Position numbers and translations under genes: made by a program. A stretch of 64,000 nucleotides of DNA from Mixta sp031457955 (GTDB lineage: Bacteria > Pseudomonadota > Gammaproteobacteria > Enterobacterales > Enterobacteriaceae): contig NZ_JAVDXN010000006.1 of the NCBI RefSeq assembly GCF_031457955.1, positions 186,001 to 250,000 of the forward strand, read 5' to 3'. Below the pieces are notes generated by a model that was given only the letters and a program-made list of their open reading frames with translations, was not told the origin of the DNA and did no database searches. This document shows positions 33,307 to 41,705 of this stretch, one piece after another. Position 1 is the stretch's first letter, and the number at the start of each line of letters is the position of its first letter.

Positions 33307-35550
33307 ATGACAACTTTTAAACGTTCTGGGATCTATCTTGCGGTTATGACCGCGCTGTTGCCTGGCCTGGCGCAGGCGGAAGAGAATAGCGACGTCGGCA
33401 CCATCAATGTGCAGGGCGTTTCGCTGGGCGGCGGCATGATGGTCCAGGAAGAGACCGCCAAAGCGCGCTCCACCGTGACTAAAGAGGCAATGGATAAAAT
33501 GCCTTCCGCTGGCAACGCCATCGACAAGCTGGAATATACGCCGGGACTGAACGTTAACAGCACCGACGCCAGCGGCCTGAGCGGCGTGGACTACACCATG
33601 CGCGGGATGAACTCCGATCAGATTGGTCTGTCGATGGATGGCATTCCGATTAACGATTCCGGCAACTATGCGGTCTACCCTAACCTGCTGGGCGATGCGG
33701 AGAACCTGGAAGAGATCTTTGTTACGCAGGGCGCTTCCGAAGCGGACGGCCCGCATATCGGCTCCAGCGGCGGCAATATCGGGCTGGTTACCCGACGTCC
33801 GGTGAAAGAGTTTGGCGGCTTCGTGAAGCAAACGCTGGGCAGCAACGATCTCAGCAAAACCTTTGCCCGCCTGGAGACCGGCGAATATAACGGCTTCAGC
33901 AACTGGCTCTCTTATTCCCATACCGAAGCGAAAAAATGGCGTGGCGAAGGCCGTCTCTACTCTAATAAGTTTGAGATGAACTCGCTGTTTGAGGCGGAGA
34001 ACGGCAACAGCAGCAACCTGATCGTCAAATATAACCGTCAGGAAAACAGCAACTATAACTCTATCAGCAAGTCGCAGTTCGAGCGTGAGGGACGCAGTTC
34101 CGGCGACTATCCCGCCACGCCGCAATACAACAGCAGCGGTCAGCTGAGCCGTTATTACAAGCTGAACCGCAACCCGTTTGAAAACCTGACCGTCAGCTTC
34201 AGCCAGAAACTTCAGCTGCGCGATAATCTGAGCTGGACGATTCAGCCCTACTATTACTGGGGCAACGGCGGCAGCTTCAGTGGTCTGAACGCTTCTTCGC
34301 TTTCGCCGACCTCTGACCAGGCCGGACAGTATGATTTAAGCAATCTCAGCAGCAACACCTATTACCGCCCTTCCTGGACGCAAACCTGGCGGCCCGGCGT
34401 CACCACTAAACTGAAGTGGGATATTAACGAGCAACATAGTCTGGATGTCGGCTACTGGTATGAGCGCGCGCGCCAGCGTCAGACACAGCCGTTTATCGGT
34501 ATTAACGCAGATGGCAATCCCGCCGAACTGTGGGGTGAACCAGGCGGATCGAATCAGGTAAAAGATGCCAACGGCAAAACCGTACAGGGCCGCGATCAAT
34601 ATACCGTGACGCCCGCGCAGAAAGTGTGGGTGCAGGATAGCTGGTATCTTTCCCCGGACTGGACGCTGGTAGGCGGTCTGGCCTGGCAGCACGTTGAGCG
34701 ACGCGGCGAGAACAACGGCAGCCTGTATAACGCGCCTGAAAATCGCCATGCCAGCTACCATAAATTCCTGCCCAATTTCAGCGCCAGCTATCGCCTGAAT
34801 CAGGAAAATCAGCTGTTTTACAGCCTGTCGCGCAATATGCGTACCCCGCCTAACTATGTGCTGTACAACGTGGGCGACTCCATTAGCACCAAACCGGAGC
34901 TGAGCTGGAACCATGAGCTGGGCTGGCGTTTCCAGCAGGAAGATATGCTGCTGAGCGCCACGCTGTTCTACCTGCGCTACAGCGATCGTCAGATGTCGAC
35001 CACCAACAGCGACGGCGACTTTGAAATGATGAACGTCGGCAAGGTAGAGAACCGCGGGGTCGAGCTGGAGTGGAGCGGCAAGCTGCCGCACAACTTTAAC
35101 TATTACGCCTCCTATACCTATACCGATTCAGAACAGAAACAGGATCTCACCACCGAAGGCGTGACCCTGCCGACCTCCGGCAAAACCTTGCCTAACGTGC
35201 CGAAAAACCTGCTTAACCTGACGCTGGGCTACGATGACGGCCTGTGGTACAGCGGCGTGACCGCCAAGTATGTCGGTGCGTTTTACGGCGATCTGACCAA
35301 CGATGAAAAAGTCGGTGGCCGCACGATATATGACCTGGCGGCAGGCGTGCATCTGCCGGTGGACAAGAAGATTGTGAAAAGCGCCGCGCTGCGCTTCGGT
35401 ATCGATAACCTGCTGGATAAAAAGTATCTCACCTCGGTTCGCACCAACGTGTTTAACGCCAGCGCGCATAACGGGCTGGATGCCAGCACGCCTTATTACA
35501 ACGTCGGCGAGGAGCGCACCTTTAGCGTCTCGCTGGAAGCGACCTTTTAA
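33307..35550 (+). CDS. TonB-dependent outer-membrane receptor
   Basis: 747 residues with a signal peptide ending LAQA. Plug domain begins near residue 33 (TINVQGV, KSTVTK-like RSTVTKEAMDKMPS, YTPGLNVN, YTMRGMNSDQIGLSMDGIPIND, GPHIGSSGGNIGLVTRRP). The barrel ends in aromatic F (SVSLEATF). No N-terminal FecA-type signalling extension is seen. Substrate unknown. The operon partner is an exported phospholipase D-type protein, which suggests a phosphodiester product or lipid rather than an iron chelate. Confidence 0.9.
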   Translation: MTTFKRSGIYLAVMTALLPGLAQAEENSDVGTINVQGVSLGGGMMVQEETAKARSTVTKEAMDKMPSAGNAIDKLEYTPGLNVNSTDASGLSGVDYTMRGMNSDQIGLSMDGIPINDSGNYAVYPNLLGDAENLEEIFVTQGASEADGPHIGSSGGNIGLVTRRPVKEFGGFVKQTLGSNDLSKTFARLETGEYNGFSNWLSYSHTEAKKWRGEGRLYSNKFEMNSLFEAENGNSSNLIVKYNRQENSNYNSISKSQFEREGRSSGDYPATPQYNSSGQLSRYYKLNRNPFENLTVSFSQKLQLRDNLSWTIQPYYYWGNGGSFSGLNASSLSPTSDQAGQYDLSNLSSNTYYRPSWTQTWRPGVTTKLKWDINEQHSLDVGYWYERARQRQTQPFIGINADGNPAELWGEPGGSNQVKDANGKTVQGRDQYTVTPAQKVWVQDSWYLSPDWTLVGGLAWQHVERRGENNGSLYNAPENRHASYHKFLPNFSASYRLNQENQLFYSLSRNMRTPPNYVLYNVGDSISTKPELSWNHELGWRFQQEDMLLSATLFYLRYSDRQMSTTNSDGDFEMMNVGKVENRGVELEWSGKLPHNFNYYASYTYTDSEQKQDLTTEGVTLPTSGKTLPNVPKNLLNLTLGYDDGLWYSGVTAKYVGAFYGDLTNDEKVGGRTIYDLAAGVHLPVDKKIVKSAALRFGIDNLLDKKYLTSVRTNVFNASAHNGLDASTPYYNVGEERTFSVSLEATF

Positions 35551-35569
35551 TTAATCGGGAACGAATGAA

Positions 35570-36214
35570 ATGAACGCAACGTTAATGCACGACATTATCT
35601 TTTACATCATGTACTTTTCCCTCACGATTGCGCTGGTGATTATTATTGAGCGGGCCATCAGCTTTGCCTGGACATGGCGTCAGGCGCAGCAGTTGGAGCA
35701 GGCGTTAACGCCGCAAACGCGTCAGATTGATGCCCTGCCTGCGGCGCTCCTGCGCCGCAACAGTTTGCCCATCGCCACGATCCAGCCGCTTTTACAGCAT
35801 AAAGGGCAGCATAACGCGCAGGCGTTAAACGATCTGGTGGAGACGCAATATCTGCTCAGCAAACCGCGGTTAAACCGCGGGCTGTGGCTGCTGGAAACCA
35901 TCGTTACCGCCGCGCCGTTGCTGGGCCTGCTGGGCACGGTGATGGGCATTATCGATACCTTTAAGGCGCTTTCCGCCTCCGGCGTCTCTGAGCCGAGCCT
36001 GGTATCGGCGGGCATGGGCACCGCGCTGTACGCTACCGGCCTCGGCATTGCCATCGCGCTGATTGCGCTGGTAGGCAATAATTATCTGCAAAGCCGCATG
36101 GATCGCATTGGCGAACTGTTAAAGGTGTTGCTGATTCGTGCCGCTAACGCCGCGCTGCCGCTGCCGGAAACCGCTAATGCCTGGGCGGAAAACGGAGCGC
36201 AGCGTTATGCCTGA
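35570..36214 (+). CDS. ExbB/TolQ-family proton channel subunit
   Basis: 214 residues with three membrane segments: FYIMYFSLTIALVIIIERAISF, then LLETIVTAAPLLGLLGTVMGII and GMGTALYATGLGIAIALIALVG, the classic MotA/TolQ/ExbB motifs. Works with the ExbD and TonB of the same operon. Unusual that exbB sits after the receptor and separate from exbD. The stop overlaps the next gene by 8 bp. Confidence 0.88.
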   Translation: MNATLMHDIIFYIMYFSLTIALVIIIERAISFAWTWRQAQQLEQALTPQTRQIDALPAALLRRNSLPIATIQPLLQHKGQHNAQALNDLVETQYLLSKPRLNRGLWLLETIVTAAPLLGLLGTVMGIIDTFKALSASGVSEPSLVSAGMGTALYATGLGIAIALIALVGNNYLQSRMDRIGELLKVLLIRAANAALPLPETANAWAENGAQRYA

Positions 36215-37466
36215 TATTTTTGACCGCAGGTGGCTACGCCGCCTGCCTTTTATTCTCTGGAGCAGTGGTCTGTTGATGTTAAGTTGCCACGCCAGCGCAC
36301 GTTTTGAAACGGATGGCTATGAGCTGGTCTATACCGCCCCGACGGAAACCCAGCTGCAGGCGGAGGATCTACGCCGCAGCGACGACGTCTGGCGCGAGAT
36401 GTTTGCTGCCGCGCAGCAGCGCATCGATATTGCGCAGTTTTACGTCGCCAACCAGTCCGGTTCGCGGCTGGACGCCGTGCTGCACGCGCTGCGCGAAGCG
36501 GGCGAGCGCGGGGTGAAAATCCGGTTTTTAATGGAAGAGAAAGGGCTGCGCAACAGTACCCCGGAGACGCTGGAGCAGCTGAAAAGCATTCCTGGCCTTG
36601 AGCTGCGCCTGATGCCGTTTGGCAAACTCAGCGGCGGCATCATCCACGCTAAATATTTTGTGGTGGACGATCGTCAGGCGTTTGTTGGCAGTCAGAATTT
36701 CGACTGGCGCGCGCTGGAGCATATTCAGGAAACCGGCCTGCGCATCAGCGATGCGCCGGTGGTGGCGCAGATCGCGGCGGTGTTTAATCAGGACTGGCAG
36801 GCGCAGGCGCTGCTGGCGGCCGATCAACCGGTGCCGCCGGTGCCACAGGCGGCTGACAGCACCGATCTACGCAGCGGCAACTATCTGGTCGCCAGCCCAC
36901 GCAACTGGAATCCGCCGGGCGTGATCGATTCGCAGGCGGCGTTACCGCAGCTGCTGGCGTCGGCGCAAAACTCAATACGCGTTCAGGTAATGGACTATGC
37001 GCCACTCTCTTACGGGCCGCAGCGCAGCCGTCCCTTTTATCCGCTGATCGATAACGCTTTACGCAGCGCGGCGGCACGCGGCGTCCATATTGAACTGATG
37101 GTCGCTAACTGGAACACCGACCGACCCGATATCGACTGGCTGAAAAGCCTGGCGCTGGTGCCTGGCGTGCAGATCAAAATAGTGACCATTCCGCCAGCGA
37201 GCAGCGGCTTTATTCCTTACGCCCGGGTGATCCACAGCAAGATCATGATCCTTGACGATCGACTCGCCTGGATCGGCACCAGCAACTGGCGCGGCGGTTA
37301 TTTCGACAACTCGCGCAACCTGGAGCTGGTGATGAATAATGAAAGCATGGCGCAACGGCTAAACCAGCTTTATCAGCAGCTGTGGCACAGCCCCTACGCC
37401 GCAGCATTGCGTATCGATTATGACTATCCGCCACCGCAGCCAGGCGGCGAGAAAAAGTCACCTTAA
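36207..37466 (+). CDS. Exported phospholipase D-family protein with two HKD motifs
   Basis: 419 residues. N-terminal signal sequence with a likely SPase I site after CHASA (residue 31). Two HKD catalytic motifs: IHAKYFVVDD (H147) with GSQNFDW, and IHSKIMILDD (H343) with GTSNWRGGYFDNSRN. The layout resembles the K4/PLD3-like branch of the PLD superfamily, which includes nucleases and phospholipases. Predicted periplasmic. Overlaps exbB by 8 bp, so it is firmly part of the TonB operon. It may process the substrate brought in by the receptor. Confidence 0.85.
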   Translation: MPDIFDRRWLRRLPFILWSSGLLMLSCHASARFETDGYELVYTAPTETQLQAEDLRRSDDVWREMFAAAQQRIDIAQFYVANQSGSRLDAVLHALREAGERGVKIRFLMEEKGLRNSTPETLEQLKSIPGLELRLMPFGKLSGGIIHAKYFVVDDRQAFVGSQNFDWRALEHIQETGLRISDAPVVAQIAAVFNQDWQAQALLAADQPVPPVPQAADSTDLRSGNYLVASPRNWNPPGVIDSQAALPQLLASAQNSIRVQVMDYAPLSYGPQRSRPFYPLIDNALRSAAARGVHIELMVANWNTDRPDIDWLKSLALVPGVQIKIVTIPPASSGFIPYARVIHSKIMILDDRLAWIGTSNWRGGYFDNSRNLELVMNNESMAQRLNQLYQQLWHSPYAAALRIDYDYPPPQPGGEKKSP

Positions 37467-37544
37467 CGCCACGGCGGCAGGCTGGCTGCCGTCTGGTATC
37501 TGGCCTGATGCGGCGTCACCGCGCCGCACATGTTCCCGCAGCCG

Positions 37545-38714
37545 TTAACTTAAGAAGCGCTCCGCGAGATGACTAAAAAATATCGCGCCCGGCGCAATTA
37601 ACTCGTCATCAAAGTCATAGCCTGGATGATACAGCATCGCTCTTTCCGGCTCGTCGCCTGCGCCAAGGAACAGATAGCTACCGTGAGGATTCTCCGTCAG
37701 CATAAAGGCGAAATCCTCGCTGCCCATCACTGGCGCGGTATGCGTCCAGACCCGACTTTCTCCCACCAGCTCCTGCGCCACGTTAATGGCAAACCCCGTC
37801 GCCGTTGGATCGTTCACCAACGCCGGGCTGCCGTTGATACGCTCGATCTTCACCTTTGCGCCGAAGCTTTGCGCCTGGCCATGAACAATATCGCCGACAC
37901 GCTTAAGCAGCTGCTGGCGCACTTTGTTATCCAACGCGCTTACGCTCAGCTTCAGTAGCGCGCTGCCGTTGATAATATTGGCGGTTTGGCCTGAACAGAG
38001 ACTGCCGATGGTTATCGCCGCAGGGGAAAACGGCGAGACGTTGCGCGCCACGATGGTTTGCAGCGCCAGCACAATCTGGCAGGCAACCAGCGTAGCATCA
38101 ACGGTTTTCTCCGGAAACGCGCCGTGACCGCCCTTGCCGCTTATCGCAATATGTAAGGTATCGGACGAGGCCATGATTGCGCCGGTGTTAAAATAGAAAT
38201 GACCTTTTTTTAAACCGGGCATGGTATGCAGCGCGTAAATCGCCTCGCAGGGAAAGCGCTGAAACAGTCCATCTTGCAGCATCAGTTGGCTGCCAGAGAG
38301 CAGCTCCTCGCCCGGCTGAAATATCAGGTGCAGCATCCCGTTGAAGCGCTGAGTTTTTGCCAGATATTCCGCCGCGCACAGCAGCATCGCGGTATGACCG
38401 TCATGGCCGCAGCCGTGAAATTTGCCGTCGGTTCGGCTGCACCAGGGCTTATCGCTCTGCTCCTGCGCCGACAACGCATTCATCGCGGCGCGCAGGCCCA
38501 GCGTTTTGCCGCCGCGCCCCACCTTTAGCGTGCCTACCACCCCGGATTTCGCCATGCCGCGATGCACTTTATATCCCCAGGAACGTAGTTTTTCAGCAAC
38601 GATATTACTGGTGCGCAGCTCCTCCAGCCCGGTTTCAGGATGCTGGTGCAGATCGCGCCGCAGCGCTATAAACTGTGCCTGATTATCTATAATATGCTGG
38701 AATCTACCTTTCAT
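37545..38714 (-). CDS. M20D-family amidohydrolase with altered active-site residues
   Basis: 389 residues. Family features: LRRDLHQHPETGLEE, FHGCGHDGHTAMLL (metal-binding C and H), FQPGEELLSGS (catalytic/metal glutamates), LHTMPGL, GKGGHGAFP, and C-terminal GSEDFAFML. However the usual RADMDALP segment reads RAAMNALS (A77, N79), so both aspartates normally found there are lost. Hydrolysis of N-acyl amino acids or indole-3-acetyl conjugates is the family norm; activity here is doubtful or altered. It converges with the TonB-PLD operon. Confidence 0.85.
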   Translation of the reverse strand: MKGRFQHIIDNQAQFIALRRDLHQHPETGLEELRTSNIVAEKLRSWGYKVHRGMAKSGVVGTLKVGRGGKTLGLRAAMNALSAQEQSDKPWCSRTDGKFHGCGHDGHTAMLLCAAEYLAKTQRFNGMLHLIFQPGEELLSGSQLMLQDGLFQRFPCEAIYALHTMPGLKKGHFYFNTGAIMASSDTLHIAISGKGGHGAFPEKTVDATLVACQIVLALQTIVARNVSPFSPAAITIGSLCSGQTANIINGSALLKLSVSALDNKVRQQLLKRVGDIVHGQAQSFGAKVKIERINGSPALVNDPTATGFAINVAQELVGESRVWTHTAPVMGSEDFAFMLTENPHGSYLFLGAGDEPERAMLYHPGYDFDDELIAPGAIFFSHLAERFLS

Positions 38715-39199
38715 TGCCTTCCCTGTTAACTATTCTGACCGCTATTATCGTGGCAATGCGTTTCACGTTATCTGCGATTAAAATGCGGACGCGTGCGCAT
38801 ACAGCCTAAAATGGCCTGGCTAATAGTATGAAAATTTACGCTACATATATAATTAATTAACCCATACTATAAATAGCGCATTACTTTTAAATTGCGTGCT
38901 AATTATCGCTCTGGGAAATATCGTTTTATCCTGATTGCGTGCGAATTGTGGAATTTATTATTAATTATTATTTTTACTCAGATAGTTAATCAGGATGCAC
39001 CGGTAAAACATTACCCGAATAAACCATTAACCAACGACACGGTGGTTTAAGCAACGGCAGTGAGATAGCCAGGCTATTTTATTAGCATAATCTTTGGCGG
39101 GTTGCGTTTATTAAACACGTTACAGGCAGGTGGATTTACGTGATAAGCAGATAACGGCCAGTCAGCAAAACCACGGCAATCCTTTGCCGTGGCGATAAA
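38715..39199. other. AT-rich gene-free stretch
   Basis: 485 bp upstream of the M20 gene and downstream of yghU. AT-rich with many short A/T runs; it presumably holds the M20 promoter on the left. I see no ORF with a ribosome site, no clear operator and no terminator. Confidence 0.5.
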
Positions 39200-40057
39200 T
39201 CAACGCGCTTCGTTCAGGCCAAACTGATCGAAGTCAGCGGCATCGTGACGTTCTGCCAGCGACGGCTCGCCCCAGGTTCGGTTAACGATACGTCCGCGCG
39301 CTACCGCCGGGCGCTCGCCGATCTCCTGTGCCCAGCGTTGCAGGTTTTTATAGGAAGAAACATCCAGAAATTCCGCTGCTTCGTACAGGCCGCCCTGCAC
39401 CAGCACGCCATACCACGGCCAGATGGCGATATCGGCAATGCTGTACGCTTCACCGGCGATATAACGATGCTGAGCCAGCTGGCGATCCAGCACGTCCAGC
39501 TGGCGCTTGGCTTCCATCGCAAAGCGGTTGATGGCGTATTCGATTTTTTCCGGCGCGTAGTGATAAAAATGGCCAAAGCCGCCGCCGATATAGGGCGCCG
39601 AACCCTGTAGCCAGAACAGCCAGTTCAGGGTTTCAGCACGGGCGGCGCGCTCCTGCGGCAGGAAGTGACCAAATTTTTCCGCCAGATAGAGCAAAATATT
39701 GCCGGATTCAAACACACGCACCGCTGGCGTTTCTGAGCGGTCCAGCAGCGCCGGTATTTTCGAGTTGGGGTTAACCGCAACAAAACCGCTGGAGAACTGA
39801 TCGCCTTCACCGATACGAACCAAATGCGCATCATATTCCGCGCCGCTTTCCCCCAGCGCCAGCAGCTCTTCCAGCAGAATCGTGACTTTCTGCCCGTTTG
39901 GCGTGCCCATGGAATAGAGCTGCAACGGGTGTTTGCCCACCGGCAGCGCCGATTCGTGCGTGGCGCCAGAAATCGGCCGGTTGATTTTCGACCAGCTTCC
40001 CGCGCCCTGCTGATCCCATTGCCAGACCTTCGGCGGCTGATAATTGTTCTCTGACAT
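39200..40057 (-). CDS. yghU: Glutathione S-transferase-like disulfide reductase YghU
   Basis: 285 residues closely matching E. coli YghU: WDQQGAGSWSKINRPISGATHE, LPVGKHPLQLYSMGTPNGQKVTI, NPNSKIPAL, VFESGNILLYLAEKFG, and FGHFYHYAPEKIEYAI. Nu-class GST-fold, binds two glutathiones and reduces organic hydroperoxides and disulfides. Start ATG 40057. It faces away from the sigma54 control region at 40167-40278. Confidence 0.94.
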   Translation of the reverse strand: MSENNYQPPKVWQWDQQGAGSWSKINRPISGATHESALPVGKHPLQLYSMGTPNGQKVTILLEELLALGESGAEYDAHLVRIGEGDQFSSGFVAVNPNSKIPALLDRSETPAVRVFESGNILLYLAEKFGHFLPQERAARAETLNWLFWLQGSAPYIGGGFGHFYHYAPEKIEYAINRFAMEAKRQLDVLDRQLAQHRYIAGEAYSIADIAIWPWYGVLVQGGLYEAAEFLDVSSYKNLQRWAQEIGERPAVARGRIVNRTWGEPSLAERHDAADFDQFGLNEAR

Positions 40058-40166
40058 AGTGTGGTGTCCTTGATAGTAGTGATGAAGTGACGTACTACGC
40101 TGAACCGAGTGTAGCAGGCGGCATTGAACAAACTTAACCTTGCTGGCCTTCCCTCGTGGTCAGCGC

Positions 40167-40220
40167 GTCAAAATGACAGGCCCACGTCATTTTGACATTT
40201 TTCCGCGACATCAAAATGAC
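40167..40220 (+). promoter_or_regulatory. Three NorR-type enhancer sites
   Basis: GTCAAAATGAC (40167-40177), GTCATTTTGAC (40186-40196) and ATCAAAATGAC (40210-40220). The first two match the NorR core GTCA-N3-TGAC perfectly and the third at 7 of 8 positions. E. coli NorR uses three such sites upstream of its sigma54 promoter at norVW. They lie 43-111 bp upstream of the sigma54 promoter here, the right range for an enhancer. A weak IHF-like stretch lies between (about 40234-40250). Confidence 0.7.
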
Positions 40221-40262
40221 AGCGCCCTTTATGTTAACCGTTGTGATTCAGCGGGTTATCTA

Positions 40263-40278
40263 TGGCACAGGGTTTGCA
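40263..40278 (+). promoter_or_regulatory. Sigma54 promoter
   Basis: TGGCAC-AGGGT-TTGCA matches the sigma54 consensus TGGCAC-N5-TTGCA exactly, with the invariant GG and GC 10 bp apart. It is read rightward toward the small gene at 40335. Predicted transcription start about 12 bp after the -12 element. Confidence 0.85.
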
Positions 40279-40334
40279 ATAGCATGGAGGCAGTGGCTGT
40301 GTGGCTACTGTGCTAACCGCTAAAGGAGCCAACC

Positions 40335-40526
40335 ATGTCCTGGTATGATGATTTGCAGCGTCAGGTAGAAAAATGCGCCGGCAACGAAAATATGATGCGC
40401 GAGCTGCTATGTGAAGTGGGGGTTCGGGAGTTGATTGCCCATAATGAAAGCTATGCTTTACCGCGACGCAAACGTCTTTTTAATGCGCTACGCCAGCGCT
40501 TATTTCGCCCAAGCGCCTCACGGTAA
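40335..40526 (+). CDS. Small protein of unknown function under sigma54/NorR-type control
   Basis: 63 residues, starting MSWYDDLQRQVEKCAGNEN and ending in a basic tail (PRRKRLFNALRQRLFRPSA). Two cysteines (C14, C26), no membrane segment, probably helical. AAGGAG ribosome site 6-7 bases before the ATG and a sigma54 promoter 57 bp upstream make it a credible gene. It is monocistronic and converges with ygbA, a member of the NO-stress gene group. I do not recognise the family. A role in the nitric oxide response is inferred from the control region and neighbour only. Confidence 0.75.
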   Translation: MSWYDDLQRQVEKCAGNENMMRELLCEVGVRELIAHNESYALPRRKRLFNALRQRLFRPSASR

Positions 40527-40627
40527 TCATTTTGTCTGGCAGGTTGAAGTAAATGAAAATAATGGCAATTGAAGCCAATATCGCCGCTGGTAGGCGTGTG
40601 GGCGCCGCTTGAGGGTTAGCACAGCCG

Positions 40628-40975
40628 TTAACGCTTTTTCGGCTGGTATTTCTCCGGAATCGGCGGCACCGGACGTTTATCATCAATCAGGTGACGGATC
40701 GCCAGAATCGGGTGATAGATAAGCATACGCGGCCCCGCCCAACGCATAATCTGTTTCATCTCTTCGCGCTTTGCGGGCTGATAACAGTGGATTGGGCACT
40801 GTTTACAGGCAGGTTTTTCCTCGCCAAAAGCGCAGCGTTCGAGGCGCTTCACCGCATAGTGATACAGCGACCGATAGCGTTCCGCATCGCTATCGGCCTG
40901 CGGGCAGTCAGCCTGATACAAGGCGATCATTTTCTCAATGGTGCGTTTTTCACGCTGAATACGTTTTCCTGACAT
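40628..40975 (-). CDS. ygbA: Nitrosative-stress protein YgbA
   Basis: 115 residues starting MSGKRIQREKRTIEKMI, closely matching E. coli YgbA (nitrous-oxide-stimulated promoter family). Conserved cysteine-rich core CAFGEEKPACKQCPIHCYQPAKREEMKQIMRWAGPRM and tail DDKRPVPPIPEKY. In E. coli and Salmonella ygbA belongs to the NsrR regulon and aids growth under nitrosative stress. The ATG at 40975 aligns with the family. I could not find a convincing NsrR site upstream. Confidence 0.92.
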   Translation of the reverse strand: MSGKRIQREKRTIEKMIALYQADCPQADSDAERYRSLYHYAVKRLERCAFGEEKPACKQCPIHCYQPAKREEMKQIMRWAGPRMLIYHPILAIRHLIDDKRPVPPIPEKYQPKKR

Positions 40976-41129
40976 GTGCATAGTCCACAAAATTAATAAG
41001 GAATTGACCATCCGATAAATACCGAACGGTGACGTTTTACCCTAAATTAATTTTGTAAGTGTTAAGCGTGATCAAAGGAAAACTTTATTGCAGGAAAGGG
41101 CTGACAGGCAGCCCTTTAACGCTTATTCG

Positions 41130-41594
41130 TTATCGGGTTCGCAGACGGTAGATATCGGCAAAATAGAGATGGCCTTTCTTTTCATACTGCGATTTCAGCG
41201 TATTTTTCTCAATTTCTGTCAGCACGTTGCCAGCAAGCAGTGACTGAATAAAAGCTTCTTCTACATGCACTTCCATATACCAGTCTCCGGTATAGCAGTT
41301 TCTCCACGCTCCCCGGTCAATATCCTTGACCTGATAAGAAGGGTTTACATGGAAAAAGAAGAAAAAGTTACATACGGCAAAAATTGCGCAGCAAACGATA
41401 TACTCGATTGTTCCAAAGGAATCAGAGTAGATTAAAAGCCCCATGGTCAGAATAAACAGAAAGCACATTAACAGATAAAGCCCCGAATACTGTTTGATAA
41501 AAGAAATATCAAAATAGGGACGATCGTTACGCTGCTCTTCTTTGTTGATTCTGTCTAACTCTTTCTGTAAGACAGCATTAAGTTCATTACTCAT
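41130..41594 (-). CDS. ylaC: YlaC-like inner-membrane protein
   Basis: 154 residues with two adjacent membrane helices (YLLMCFLFILTMGLLIY; YIVCCAIFAVCNFFFFF) and cytoplasmic ends. Conserved with E. coli YlaC: RPYFDISFIKQYSGLYL, KDIDRGAWRNCYTGDWY, KKGHLYFADIY. Function unknown. Confidence 0.8.
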   Translation of the reverse strand: MSNELNAVLQKELDRINKEEQRNDRPYFDISFIKQYSGLYLLMCFLFILTMGLLIYSDSFGTIEYIVCCAIFAVCNFFFFFHVNPSYQVKDIDRGAWRNCYTGDWYMEVHVEEAFIQSLLAGNVLTEIEKNTLKSQYEKKGHLYFADIYRLRTR

Positions 41595-41705
41595 TTCTAA
41601 AGCCTTATCAACCCGTCAGGTTGTCGTTAACAGTTGCATCAATCAAAGAACTTATGGCCGCTCTTTACTCATGTGTTTAATCATGCGCTGGTGGTTATTC
41701 ATTAT

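Noticed and set aside
33046..34125. 359-codon open frame antisense to tonB and the receptor
   Set aside because: Spans two real genes on the other strand, with no start signal and shadow-like composition.
40976..41129. NsrR operator upstream of ygbA
   Set aside because: Expected from E. coli, but no stretch resembles the dyad well enough to claim.
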